A model generated the notes under the pieces. It was given only the letters and a program-made list of their open reading frames with translations, was not told the DNA's origin and ran no database searches. DNA of 64,000 nt from Nocardia sp. NBC_01327 (GTDB taxonomy: Bacteria; Actinomycetota; Actinomycetes; Mycobacteriales; Mycobacteriaceae): NCBI RefSeq assembly GCF_035958815.1, contig NZ_CP108383.1:4402001-4466000 (forward strand). Direction: 5' to 3'. Each line of letters opens with the position of its first letter. Position 1 is the first letter of the stretch. A program made the position numbers and the translations under genes. Positions 16,322-24,640 of the stretch are shown piece after piece.

Positions 16322-16504
16322 CTACCCGGCCAGGACGCGATGCCGGATGGTCTCGATCAGGCCGTCGACCGCTGCGAGTGAGGATCCTTCGTCGGCGCAG
16401 ATCACTCCGGGGTACTGCGAGGAGCGCGCGACGAATGCCGCGTCCGGCGGGGACCATTGGACTTGGAATGCGGAGAGCTGAATCTGGCGTTCGATTTCGT
16501 CCAT
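16322..16504 (-). CDS. Small HicB-like protein
   Basis: A 60-residue protein. QVQWSPPDAAFVARSSQYPGVICADEGSSLAAVDGLIETI follows the HicB antitoxin fold pattern (strand, D.xFVA, PG, A.G.S...A). There is no HicA toxin gene next to it and no C-terminal DNA-binding part, so it is either an orphan HicB-fold protein or a degenerate antitoxin. The ATG at 16504 is used because the conserved region begins about ten residues later. It converges on the SHOCT gene. Confidence 0.55.
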   Translation of the reverse strand: MDEIERQIQLSAFQVQWSPPDAAFVARSSQYPGVICADEGSSLAAVDGLIETIRHRVLAG

Positions 16505-16825
16505 TGTGGCCTCGGTTGAAGAGCGACTTTGCTGGTTGACCACTGCCTAGTATCAAGTTCTGACCGGCCGGTTCGAATTCCCTTACGGAACTTTGACGGC
16601 CTGCTCCGTTTCTTTTACGACCCAACATCTTTGAGGTCGAAGTCGGAATTGCGGCGCGCGTCACTATCGCGGATCGGGGATTGACATCTCCAGAATCCTC
16701 CACTCATGATTGGCGCCGGCAAACATTTCGCGAGGCGGAGGTTGCCGGAAAGCAAACATCCTGTGCAGCTTGCCGATTCGCTTTTATCGGCAAGTCGATC
16801 AGTCACGCCTGCAGAAAGAAATTTG
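16505..16825. other. Intergenic region with promoter and leader stem-loop
   Basis: No coding potential seen. TTGACA (16681-16686), 17 bp, then TCATGAT (16704) is a plausible promoter for the secreted protein at 16826. CTTGCCGAT (16769-16777), eight bases, ATCGGCAAG (16786-16794) makes a perfect 9-bp stem-loop in the 5' leader, 31 bases before the start codon. The left part of the region is lower in GC than its neighbours. Confidence 0.5.
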
Positions 16826-17569
16826 ATGAAGTTCCGCACTATCGCTGCGACCGCCACCATCGCGATCGCCGCACTGTCGATCACCGCTGTCACCGCGAAC
16901 ACGGCCTACGCAGAGCCGAATGCGTCGAGCAACAGCTCGGTCACCACGGATATCGCGCCCGGCATCCACTACAGGGCCAATATCGTCGATCACTCGGTCG
17001 TCATCGCCACCGATGCGGGCTCGCTGGCGGTCAAGGACAACCAGGTCCAGATCGTGGACGGCGCCGGCGCGGCCGTGGCCACCGTGCCGCTGAGCTACCA
17101 GCGCGACGGTAAGTCCTTCCCGATCGCAGCGCAGATCGACGGCAATACCGCCACCCTGACCCCGAACACCGATCCGGCCGCAGCCCAGCCGATCGCCCCG
17201 AGTGCTCCGGTCATCAAGGAGGTCGACGCCACCGCGAACGCCAACTTCAACCAGGCGCTGAGCAACCTGACCAATGAGGTCTCCGTCGGCGTGGCGCTCG
17301 GCAGCCTCATCGGCACCGTGGTCGGCGCGGGCATCGGCTGTATCGCGGGCGGCACCGCGGTGGCCCTCGGCGCGACGGCGATCAGCATCGGCACCCTGAC
17401 CATTCCGGGCTTCCTCGGCGGCTGCCTGGTCACCGGTGCGGCCGGCGCCGCCATCGGCATTGTGGCCGGGACCATCTTCGTCGGCGGACCCGTCGCGACC
17501 GTGGCGCTGTTCCAGTTCTTCAATGATCTGGCCACCCCGCCGGCTCCGGCCGCAACCCCGGGCGCCTGA
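16826..17569 (+). CDS. Secreted glycine-zipper protein
   Basis: A 247-residue protein. The N-terminus (MKFRTIAATATIAIAALSIT then VTANTAYAEP) is a clear Sec signal peptide with an Ala-x-Ala site near residue 29. A beta-rich segment follows (residues 30-110, IHYRANIVDHSVVIATDAG), then a glycine-rich hydrophobic stretch (residues ~155-235, GSLIGTVVGAGIGCIAGG and similar) able to form membrane hairpins. The pattern resembles secreted proteins common in Nocardia, but I cannot name the family. Function unknown; a channel or membrane-active role is conceivable. A strong terminator follows. Confidence 0.82.
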   Translation: MKFRTIAATATIAIAALSITAVTANTAYAEPNASSNSSVTTDIAPGIHYRANIVDHSVVIATDAGSLAVKDNQVQIVDGAGAAVATVPLSYQRDGKSFPIAAQIDGNTATLTPNTDPAAAQPIAPSAPVIKEVDATANANFNQALSNLTNEVSVGVALGSLIGTVVGAGIGCIAGGTAVALGATAISIGTLTIPGFLGGCLVTGAAGAAIGIVAGTIFVGGPVATVALFQFFNDLATPPAPAATPGA

Positions 17570-17581
17570 ACAACCCCTAGC

Positions 17582-17616
17582 GTGTGGCGGTGGCCGGATT
17601 CCGGCCACCGCCACAC
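17582..17616 (+). terminator. Rho-independent terminator
   Basis: A perfect 16-bp stem, GTGTGGCGGTGGCCGG/CCGGCCACCGCCACAC, with an ATT loop, 12 bp after the stop of the secreted protein gene. There is no T-run, as usual in actinobacteria. Confidence 0.8.
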
Positions 17617-17749
17617 TGCCGTCCGGCCTCGATGCGCGGCGTTCGGGTCCCGGTAGCGTTATGTTCAGGCCCAGATCAACTGGAAGTGCTGGTCGTGGTG
17701 CATGGTGTGCTTCGACCGGCCGGTATCCGGCCACCGATCAGGAGTGCAC

Positions 17750-19087
17750 ATGACAGAGCCCGTGCCCGCACCTTCCGCAGCGGCGGTGGCGACGATTCAT
17801 CTGTCGCAACTGTTGAAGTCGCCGGTGATCTCCGAATCCGGGGAGTCCATCGGCCGCGTCGAGGATCTGATCGTGCGGCTGCCCGGTGGCGATGCCTATC
17901 CACCGGTATCGGGGGTCGTGGTCGGAGTCGGCGGGCGGCACGTGTTCGTCTCCGCCGACCATATTGCCGAGTTCACGGCGGATCGAATCACCTTGACGCG
18001 CAATAAGGTCAACCTGACCGGTTTCGAACGCCGCGAGGGTGAGGTGCTGCTGCGCGCCGATATTCTCGGCCACCGTCTCATCGATGTGGCCGCGGCGGAA
18101 TTGGTCCGGGCCTACGACGTCGAACTGGACGACACCGGCGCCGGCTGGGTGCTGGCGCGGCTCGATACCCGCCGTCCCGCAAGGTTTTTCGGTCTGCTCA
18201 AGACCTCCTCGGGGCATGCCTCGAGGGATTGGAAGGCCTTCGAACCGCTCATCGGGCACAGCCAGTCCATGACGGTGCGGGTGAGCGGGCGGGTCAGCGG
18301 TTTGAAACCGGCCCAGCTGGCCGATCTGCTCGAGGACGCCGATAAGCGCGAGCAGGGCGAGATTCTGGATCGGGTGCACAGTGATCCGGAGCTGGAGGCC
18401 GATGTCTTCGAGGAACTGGATCCGGACAAGGCCAGCCGGCTGCTCAATGACAAGAGTGATGCCGATGTCGCCGCGCTGCTGGGCCGGATGCGTGCCGACG
18501 ATGCGGCCGATGCGGTCATGGATCTGCGGCAGTCCCGCCGCAGGCGAGTGCTGGATCTGATGCCCGCCGGACAGCGGACCAAGGTCATTACGCTGATGGG
18601 CTTCAACCCCGCCAGCGCGGGTGGTCTCATGAATGTGGACATCGTGTCCTGTGGGACCGATGCGACTGCGGCACAGGCGGTCTCGATTATCGCGGCGGCG
18701 ACCTCGCTGCAGCCGGAGGCGCTGCTGAAGATGCACGTACTCGCCGAATCCGGGCGACTGGTCGGTGTGATCTCACTGGTCGCACTGCTGCAGGCCGCGC
18801 CCGGCAGCCTGGTCGCCGACCTCATGGATTCCGATCCGGTGCGTGTCGGGCCGGAGGCCGATCTGACCGATGTCGCGCTGCTCATGGCCGACTACAACCT
18901 CTACACCATTCCGGTCGTCGATCAGGACGATCATGTGCTGGGCGTGGTGACCGTCGACGATATTCTCGAGGCGACCATTCCCGAGGACTGGCGCCGCCGC
19001 GAGCCCGCGCCCCGTCCGGCCCGCGAATCAGGGCCGCTCACGGCGGAGAACGCCGGCAGCGGGACCGGCGGTCCCGCGCGATCATGA
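17750..19087 (+). CDS. MgtE N-terminal/CBS domain protein without transport domain
   Basis: A 445-residue soluble protein. Residues ~15-95 resemble a PRC-barrel (LLKSPVISESGESIGRVEDLIVRL). Residues ~190-320 are the superhelical MgtE_N domain (LADLLEDADKREQGEILDRV, LDPDKASRLLNDKSDADVAALLGRM, ADDAADAVMDLRQSRRRRVLDLM). Residues ~325-430 are a CBS pair. In MgtE these domains sense cytosolic Mg2+ and gate the pore, but here no membrane helices follow. AGGAG lies 5 bases before the ATG at 17750. Its stop overlaps the transporter start (ATGA), so it is most likely the regulatory subunit of that transporter. Confidence 0.88.
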   Translation: MTEPVPAPSAAAVATIHLSQLLKSPVISESGESIGRVEDLIVRLPGGDAYPPVSGVVVGVGGRHVFVSADHIAEFTADRITLTRNKVNLTGFERREGEVLLRADILGHRLIDVAAAELVRAYDVELDDTGAGWVLARLDTRRPARFFGLLKTSSGHASRDWKAFEPLIGHSQSMTVRVSGRVSGLKPAQLADLLEDADKREQGEILDRVHSDPELEADVFEELDPDKASRLLNDKSDADVAALLGRMRADDAADAVMDLRQSRRRRVLDLMPAGQRTKVITLMGFNPASAGGLMNVDIVSCGTDATAAQAVSIIAAATSLQPEALLKMHVLAESGRLVGVISLVALLQAAPGSLVADLMDSDPVRVGPEADLTDVALLMADYNLYTIPVVDQDDHVLGVVTVDDILEATIPEDWRRREPAPRPARESGPLTAENAGSGTGGPARS

Positions 19088-20934
19088 GCAGCAATGACGA
19101 AAGACTCTCTGCCACACCCCAAGACACCGGTCCGCCAGGCGTGCACCCGGTCACACCGGCGGCAACCGGACCGGCGGCGGCATCAGAATCCGTACTGGTC
19201 GCAGCACCCGAATCCGGGCCGGTAGCGGCACCCGCTGCCGCGCCGCTCGCCGCTGATACCGGTGCTTCGGTCGCGCCTGCGACCACGGCGGTGGTCACAC
19301 CCGAGGCGCTCGCACCGCGCCGGCAGTCGGCCGTGCTCGATACCGCGCATCTGGGTGATATCGAGGGCGCACTGGGCCGAATCAAGCTGTCCGACAGCGA
19401 TCGTCCGCGCGATATGCGCACCCGGATGCTGACCATGCTGGCGATTGTGGGTCCCGGCCTGATCGTCATGGTCGGTGACAATGACGCGGGTGGTGTCGCC
19501 ACCTATGCGCAGGCGGGCCAGAACTACGGCTACAGCCTGCTCTGGGTGCTGCTGCTGTTGATTCCGGTGCTGATCGTCAACCAGGAGATGGTGGTTCGGC
19601 TCGGCGCGGTCACCGGCGTCGGGCACGCCCGCCTGATCAATGAGCGTTTCGGCCGCGGCTGGGGCTGGTTCTCCGTCGGCGACCTGTTCATCCTGAACTT
19701 CCTGACCATCGTCACCGAATTCATCGGCGTCTCGCTGGCCGCGGACTACATCGGCATCTCCAAATACATTGTGGTGCCCACCGCCGCGGTGGCATTGATC
19801 GTGATCATGGCCAGCGGCAGCTTCCGGCGCTGGGAGCGGGCCATGTTCGCCTTCATCGCGATTACGCTGCTGCAGATTCCGATGCTGCTGCTCTCGCATC
19901 CCGATTGGAGCCGCGCCGCACACGACTTTGTGGTGCCGGGCGTTTCGGGCGGGTTCACCTCGGATGCTGTGCTGCTGGTCATCGCCATTGTGGGCACCAC
20001 CGTGGCGCCGTGGCAGCTGTTCTTCCAGCAGTCCAATATCGTCGACAAGCGCATCACCCCGCGCTTCATCGGCTACGAGCGCGCCGACACCACACTGGGC
20101 GCTTTCGTCGTCGTGATCGGTGCGGCGGCGGTGCTGATGACCGCCGACTATGCCGCTCGCGCAACCGATTCCGTCGGCAAATTCATCGATGCCGGCAATA
20201 TCGCGCACCTGCTCGGCAATGTGGACGGGAAACTGGGATCGATCTTTGCCATCGTGCTGCTGGACGCGTCCATTATCGGCGCGGCCGCGGTGACCCTGGC
20301 GACCAGCTACGCCTTCGGTGATGTGTTCGGCATCAAGCACTCGCTGCATCGAGGGTTCAAGGACGCCAAGCAGTTCTACGTCTCCTATATAGCGATGGTC
20401 GCTCTCGCCGCGGGCATTGTGCTGATCCCCGGCGCACCGCTGGGCCTGATCACCACCGCCGTGCAGGCGCTGGCCGGGCTGCTGCTGCCCAGTGCGAGCG
20501 TCTTCCTGCTGCTGCTCTGCAATGATCCGCAAGTGCTGGGGCCGTGGGTGAATCGCGCCTGGCTCAATATCGTCGCGGTCTTCATCGTCGCGGTGTTGCT
20601 GCTGCTGTCGGGCATTCTCATGCTGACCACGCTGTTCCCGAATATCGATGTGGTCGCCACCGCCGAATATCTGGCGGTTGCCATGGTGATGCTCGCCGCC
20701 GTCTGCATGGGTGTGCTGAAATGGCAGCGCCGCCGTTCGCCGCTGCCGCCCGCACCCGTGGTGCCGGTGGTCGGTGCGAGCGAGAAGGACAGTTGGCGTA
20801 TGCCGCCGCTGGCGCTGCTGGAACCGGTGACCTGGTCTGCCGGAACAAAACTCGGCATGCTCGCGCTGCGCGGCTACCTCGTGGTGGGGGCGGTTCTGTT
20901 GCTGGTCAAGGCAGTTCAGCTCGGTCGCGGATAA
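19084..20934 (+). CDS. Nramp-related divalent metal transporter, Mg2+-type site
   Basis: A 616-residue protein with a ~110-residue disordered Ala/Pro-rich N-terminus, then about 11 membrane helices. In the first helix the canonical DPGN metal motif reads DNDAGG, and the helix-6 MPHN motif reads APWQ. Loss of Asn and Met ligands is what distinguishes the Nramp-related Mg2+ transporters (NRMT) from Mn2+/Fe2+ Nramps. With the overlapping MgtE-type Mg2+ sensor gene upstream, Mg2+ uptake is the best guess; the substrate itself is inference. Confidence 0.88.
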   Translation: MSSNDERLSATPQDTGPPGVHPVTPAATGPAAASESVLVAAPESGPVAAPAAAPLAADTGASVAPATTAVVTPEALAPRRQSAVLDTAHLGDIEGALGRIKLSDSDRPRDMRTRMLTMLAIVGPGLIVMVGDNDAGGVATYAQAGQNYGYSLLWVLLLLIPVLIVNQEMVVRLGAVTGVGHARLINERFGRGWGWFSVGDLFILNFLTIVTEFIGVSLAADYIGISKYIVVPTAAVALIVIMASGSFRRWERAMFAFIAITLLQIPMLLLSHPDWSRAAHDFVVPGVSGGFTSDAVLLVIAIVGTTVAPWQLFFQQSNIVDKRITPRFIGYERADTTLGAFVVVIGAAAVLMTADYAARATDSVGKFIDAGNIAHLLGNVDGKLGSIFAIVLLDASIIGAAAVTLATSYAFGDVFGIKHSLHRGFKDAKQFYVSYIAMVALAAGIVLIPGAPLGLITTAVQALAGLLLPSASVFLLLLCNDPQVLGPWVNRAWLNIVAVFIVAVLLLLSGILMLTTLFPNIDVVATAEYLAVAMVMLAAVCMGVLKWQRRRSPLPPAPVVPVVGASEKDSWRMPPLALLEPVTWSAGTKLGMLALRGYLVVGAVLLLVKAVQLGRG

Positions 20935-20937
20935 TCC

Positions 20938-21162
20938 TCAGGCCTGCGGGCGGCGGGAGCGGCGCAATTGGGAGCGGCGACTCGGCCCGACACCGCGATG
21001 CAGGCTCGGGCGCAGCAGTGCGATCACCACCGCCAGCACGATCAGCAGGACGATCGCCGAGCCGACCCAGACCTCGGTGGCGCTGTACGCCGGGACACCG
21101 TCGGCCCCGAGCGCTGCGATCGCTTCGATACGGAATGAGATCACCAGACCAACGATATCCAC
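20938..21162 (-). CDS. Small single-pass membrane protein
   Basis: A 74-residue protein with one strong membrane helix (VWVGSAIVLLIVLAVVIALL) and a basic C-terminal tail (RRSQLRRSRRPQA), giving an inside-positive C-terminus. The start would be GTG at 21162 with no good ribosome site, which lowers confidence. It converges on the transporter gene with 3 bp between stops. No family recognised. Confidence 0.5.
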   Translation of the reverse strand: MDIVGLVISFRIEAIAALGADGVPAYSATEVWVGSAIVLLIVLAVVIALLRPSLHRGVGPSRRSQLRRSRRPQA

Positions 21163-21198
21163 CGATACCGGCCGCGGCCCGTAAAGATTCCGACCTGA

Positions 21199-22308
21199 TC
21201 AGAGGAACGGGACGACCTGGGTGACGGCTTCGATGGGGTGACCGGCCTGGATCGGCTGGCCCAGGGACTGGATCTTCCAGACGCCGTCCTGGCGATGCAC
21301 CTTGGCCACCACCATGCCGGTGTGCGGCCCGCCCGCGCTGAGATTGGCCCGGGTGAGCTCGGCACTGCTGCTGCCGTCGATGAGCCGCCAGAAGGCATTG
21401 CGGACTCGTTCGAAGGTGTGCCCGGCGTAGGAGGTGATGACGAAGACGATCGCGGTCGCGCGCATGGGCAGGCGGGTGAGGTCGACGGTGATGACCTCGT
21501 TGTCGCCCTTGCCCTCACCGGTGAGATTGTCACCGGAGTGCCGGATCGCGCCGTCGCGGGTGGACAGCTGGCCGTAGAACGCGGCGTCGATGAGATCGTT
21601 GCCGGCGAAGACCAGCGCCGAGGCGTCCAGGTCGATCTCCGCCGGGCGGCTTCCCCAGCGGCTCTGGACGTGGACCGGATCCCAGCCGAGCGCCAGCTTC
21701 ACATTGGCCAGTTCCTTGCCGCCGTGCGTGCGCAGCGCGACGTCCTGGCCGGGTTGCAGGACCGCGGACCAGGCGGGCTCGGTGGGCTGGGCCGTCGGTG
21801 AGGTATTGCCGATCGATACGGCGTGCGCGGCGACCAGCGCGGCGAAGCCACTGACGTAACCGTGTCCGACGGCCCGCGTCTGCCAGCCGTCGCCCGTGCG
21901 ATCGAGATCGAGCGCCACGAGCGTCGACTCCGGGCCGAGTCCCTCGATGACGTACTCGTACAACGGGTTTGCCTGCGCGTCCGCGATGGTGAGATGCGGC
22001 GGCGGGTAATCGTTGAAGTGCGCATTGCGGTCATCGAGCGCCAGCACGATGCGGATGAACCCGATATCGGCCGGAATCTCGCGCAGATTGATCGCGAGCG
22101 AGGTCTGGCCCGGAATCAGGCGCACCCCGGGACCGGCGGGCTGGTTGTAGAAGACGAGGTCCTCGTCACTGCGCACCCGCCCCCGGGCAGTCAGTAGGAG
22201 TGCCGCCAAATCGACGCGGGCACTGTGGAATACGGTAACGACGAGTTCGGCGAGACCTAGCTCGCCGGCCTGGCCCTGGGTCAAGAGTGCGGCCGCCACA
22301 CCTGTCAC
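21199..22308 (-). CDS. Tandem TerD-domain stress protein
   Basis: A 369-residue protein with two TerD-type repeats. The first (residues ~30-170) has VRSDEDLVFYNQP, and DRTGDGWQTRAVGHGY. The second (residues ~190-369) has LALGWDP, DLDASALVFAGND, HSGDNLTGEGKGDNEVITVDL and VFVITSYAGHTF. The acidic Asp/Asn clusters bind Ca2+ in TerD relatives. TerD proteins belong to tellurite-resistance and chemical stress systems. No other ter genes are adjacent, so it acts alone or with a distant ter cluster. Confidence 0.87.
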   Translation of the reverse strand: MTGVAAALLTQGQAGELGLAELVVTVFHSARVDLAALLLTARGRVRSDEDLVFYNQPAGPGVRLIPGQTSLAINLREIPADIGFIRIVLALDDRNAHFNDYPPPHLTIADAQANPLYEYVIEGLGPESTLVALDLDRTGDGWQTRAVGHGYVSGFAALVAAHAVSIGNTSPTAQPTEPAWSAVLQPGQDVALRTHGGKELANVKLALGWDPVHVQSRWGSRPAEIDLDASALVFAGNDLIDAAFYGQLSTRDGAIRHSGDNLTGEGKGDNEVITVDLTRLPMRATAIVFVITSYAGHTFERVRNAFWRLIDGSSSAELTRANLSAGGPHTGMVVAKVHRQDGVWKIQSLGQPIQAGHPIEAVTQVVPFL

Positions 22309-22336
22309 TCTACGGTGGTTTCGGCCGAGTTCGCCG

Positions 22337-23296
22337 TCATCCGGTGGTTACGCGAGTCAGCGCCTGTTCGGCCTCGATCGTCAGTCGCCCGACCAGTTCC
22401 GCGGCCGAGGGCGCATCGGTGACCAGATCCACGGACTGACCTGCCCATACGGGCGCGACCAGGCTGTTTCCCCGCTGGGCGGCGGTGCGATAGGCCCGCT
22501 GGGCGTCGAGATCGTGCACCAGTTCGTCCTCTCGGCCGCGCCAGCGATCGATATCCTCGGTGCGCACGGTTCGGGCCGAATATTGCGGCGGCCAATCCGC
22601 GCCGCGCAGGATATCGGTGATCCGGCTGCGCTCGGTATCGCCGCCCCCGGCATCGATCAGCGCCTTGACGACCTCGGCGGGGACGCGCGCTTCGAGACTG
22701 GCCTGGAATCGGGTGCCGATGAGCGCCCCCGCTGCTCCGAGCACCAGGGCGGCCGCGACCCCGCGGCCGTCGGCAATACCGCCCGCGGCCAGGACCGGAG
22801 TGCTGCCCGCGAGGTCTACGACGGTCGGCACGAACGACATCGTGGACCAGCCCACCCGGCCGTGGCCACCGGCCTCGCCGCCCTGTGCGATCAGCAGGTC
22901 GGCGCCCAGATCGAGGGCGTGTTTCGCCTCGTCGAGGTCGGTGACCTGCACCAGCACCGGGATGCCCGCTCTGCGCACGCGCTGGATGAACGGGGCCGGA
23001 TCGCCGAAGGAGAACATGATCGCGGCGGGGCGATGCTCCAGGACCTTCTCGATGGTGCTGATATCCACCGCCCACGCGAGAAACCCGATGCCCCAGGGCT
23101 TATCGGTCGATTCGGCGACGAGCCGCAGATCCTGATCCAGCCAATCGTGATCGCCGCGGCCGCCGCCGACCATGCCCAGCCCGCCGCCAGTGGATACCGC
23201 TGCCGCCAACGCGCCGCCGGCCGCACCGCCCATGGGTGCGAGGGCGATCGGACTCTCGATTCCGAAGGTCTCGGTGAACCTCGTCGTCAGCGACAT
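22337..23296 (-). CDS. Nitronate monooxygenase family FMN enzyme
   Basis: A 319-residue TIM-barrel flavoprotein. IALAPMGGAAGGALAAAVSTGGGLGMVGGG at the N-terminus, QGGEAGGHGR in the middle and VLAAGGIADGRGVAAALVLGAAGALIGTRF form the FMN/phosphate-binding signature of 2-nitropropane dioxygenase/nitronate monooxygenase. It oxidises alkyl nitronates, detoxifying propionate-3-nitronate. The upstream open frame is unrelated, and the ATG at 23296 is the natural start. It is followed on the same strand by the TerD gene 28 bp away. Confidence 0.9.
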   Translation of the reverse strand: MSLTTRFTETFGIESPIALAPMGGAAGGALAAAVSTGGGLGMVGGGRGDHDWLDQDLRLVAESTDKPWGIGFLAWAVDISTIEKVLEHRPAAIMFSFGDPAPFIQRVRRAGIPVLVQVTDLDEAKHALDLGADLLIAQGGEAGGHGRVGWSTMSFVPTVVDLAGSTPVLAAGGIADGRGVAAALVLGAAGALIGTRFQASLEARVPAEVVKALIDAGGGDTERSRITDILRGADWPPQYSARTVRTEDIDRWRGREDELVHDLDAQRAYRTAAQRGNSLVAPVWAGQSVDLVTDAPSAAELVGRLTIEAEQALTRVTTG

Positions 23297-23337
23297 AGCC
23301 CCAGTGTCGGCACACGATTTCGGCCGGGTCAAGGAAT

Positions 23338-24531
23338 TCAAGGGATGTTTGTGATTTCCAATAGCGTGAGAGCCTGCAGGGCCGTGCCGAATTCGGTGAC
23401 GGTCGCCGGGTCGGTCAGGGAGCGGAGGGTCAGCTCCTCCACACGCCGCAGGCGATAGCGAACGGTATTGGCGTGCAGGTACATTCGGCTCGCCGTCGCG
23501 GCGGCGGATCCGCCTGCGGCATACCAGTTCTCGAGGGTTTCGAGAAGCCGGCGCCGCTCCTCGAACGGGAGTCGCAGCAGGGGACCGAGTTGCACGCGCG
23601 CCATGCGCTCGGCCTCGACCGGTGCGGCGGCGATCAGCATGGCCAGGGGATTGTCGTCGAAACGGGCAACGCCGGTGCGTCCGCGCAGACCCGTCAGGGC
23701 CAGGCGCGCGAAGTGCAGCGCCTGCGGTGTCTCCGGCAGGGATTCGTACGGCGGGCTGATGCCGACGCGGGTGCGATATTTGCGCAAGGTTTTCAGGACC
23801 GCCGCCTCGCTGTCGGCGGGCACGGCCAGCACCCCGATCTGCTGATCGGGCAGCAGCCGCCACGCCGAGGTGATTCGGTGCGCGCGCAGGGCCGATTCGA
23901 TGCCGGGCAAGGCTTCTCGGCCGGGCGCGGGGACATCGGCGGCGGCGACCAGGAAGCGGGCGCTGACCGGCAGGCCGAGAATGCGGGTCGCCTCGCCCAG
24001 TGTGGTCGGATCGGCGATCACGCCGGTGAACAGCGCCTCGACCAGCACCGATCGCTCGTGCTCGCGCTGCAGCAGGAGCTGCGAGGACTTCTCCCGATAG
24101 GACGTGGCCACTGCCACCGAGTACTCACCCGCGAGCGCCCACACCTCGGCGGCCAGCGATACCAGCACCGCATCACTCACCCCGGGATGGCGGCGGGCCT
24201 CGGAAACCATTTCGGACCAGAGGAATTCGAATCCGAGCCGGAAGGCGTGCAGGGTTTCGGCCAGCGGCACGCCCTGCTGTGCGCGCAGGCGACCGGTCTC
24301 CTTCGGCGGTTCCGGATCGACCGGCGCGGTGGAGGTGAAGTGCTCGATCATCAGGGTGAGATTCCGGGTGCACGACGTGCGGATGGTCTCGAACGGCACC
24401 TGGGCCTCATTGCGATAGGACTCCAGCTCCTGCTGGAAACGATGCGCCAGCGCCACCCCGAGGGCGTCGATGCGGCCGAGCAGTGCGGCGGCCAACTCGA
24501 TGACTGCTTCCGGTGGCTGGGTTCGCTGCAT
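23338..24531 (-). CDS. PucR-type helix-turn-helix regulator
   Basis: A 397-residue regulator. Its C-terminal HTH is the PucR type: LETLENWYAAGGSAAATASRMYLHANTVRYRLRRVEELT. The N-terminal half is helical (residues 20-165, including LRAQQGVPLAETLHAFRLGFEFLW, typical of the RsbT-co-antagonist-like N-terminal domain), and a GGDEF-like middle domain lies between. It is divergent from the lipase at 24641 with an inverted repeat in between, so it probably controls that gene. Other PucR proteins respond to purine or fatty-acid catabolites; the effector here is unknown. Confidence 0.87.
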   Translation of the reverse strand: MQRTQPPEAVIELAAALLGRIDALGVALAHRFQQELESYRNEAQVPFETIRTSCTRNLTLMIEHFTSTAPVDPEPPKETGRLRAQQGVPLAETLHAFRLGFEFLWSEMVSEARRHPGVSDAVLVSLAAEVWALAGEYSVAVATSYREKSSQLLLQREHERSVLVEALFTGVIADPTTLGEATRILGLPVSARFLVAAADVPAPGREALPGIESALRAHRITSAWRLLPDQQIGVLAVPADSEAAVLKTLRKYRTRVGISPPYESLPETPQALHFARLALTGLRGRTGVARFDDNPLAMLIAAAPVEAERMARVQLGPLLRLPFEERRRLLETLENWYAAGGSAAATASRMYLHANTVRYRLRRVEELTLRSLTDPATVTEFGTALQALTLLEITNIP

Positions 24532-24553
24532 CGGACCAGGGTACTGCGGGTGT

Positions 24554-24573
24554 GATTGTCGCCGAGAACAATC
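24554..24573. promoter_or_regulatory. Candidate PucR operator
   Basis: GATTGT (24554-24559), eight bases, ACAATC (24568-24573), with outer GTGA/TCAC matches flanking it. It lies between divergent PucR and lipase genes, 67 bp before the lipase start. Binding is inferred from position. Confidence 0.5.
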
Positions 24574-24640
24574 GGTCACCGGCGGTCTTGTCCGTGCATC
24601 CATGGGCCGGGGCCCGGTGCGGTGCGACGATCGTCGGCAC

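Noticed and set aside
16322..16504. Toxin-antitoxin module
   Set aside because: The HicB-like gene has no HicA partner on either side.
17617..17749. M-box (Mg2+) or yybP-ykoY (Mn2+) riboswitch upstream of the Mg2+-type transport operon
   Set aside because: Neither set of consensus elements is visible in the leader.
19183..20532. 449-residue minus-strand frame opposite the transporter
   Set aside because: Gln/His/Arg-rich antisense composition; the transporter has conserved membrane helices.
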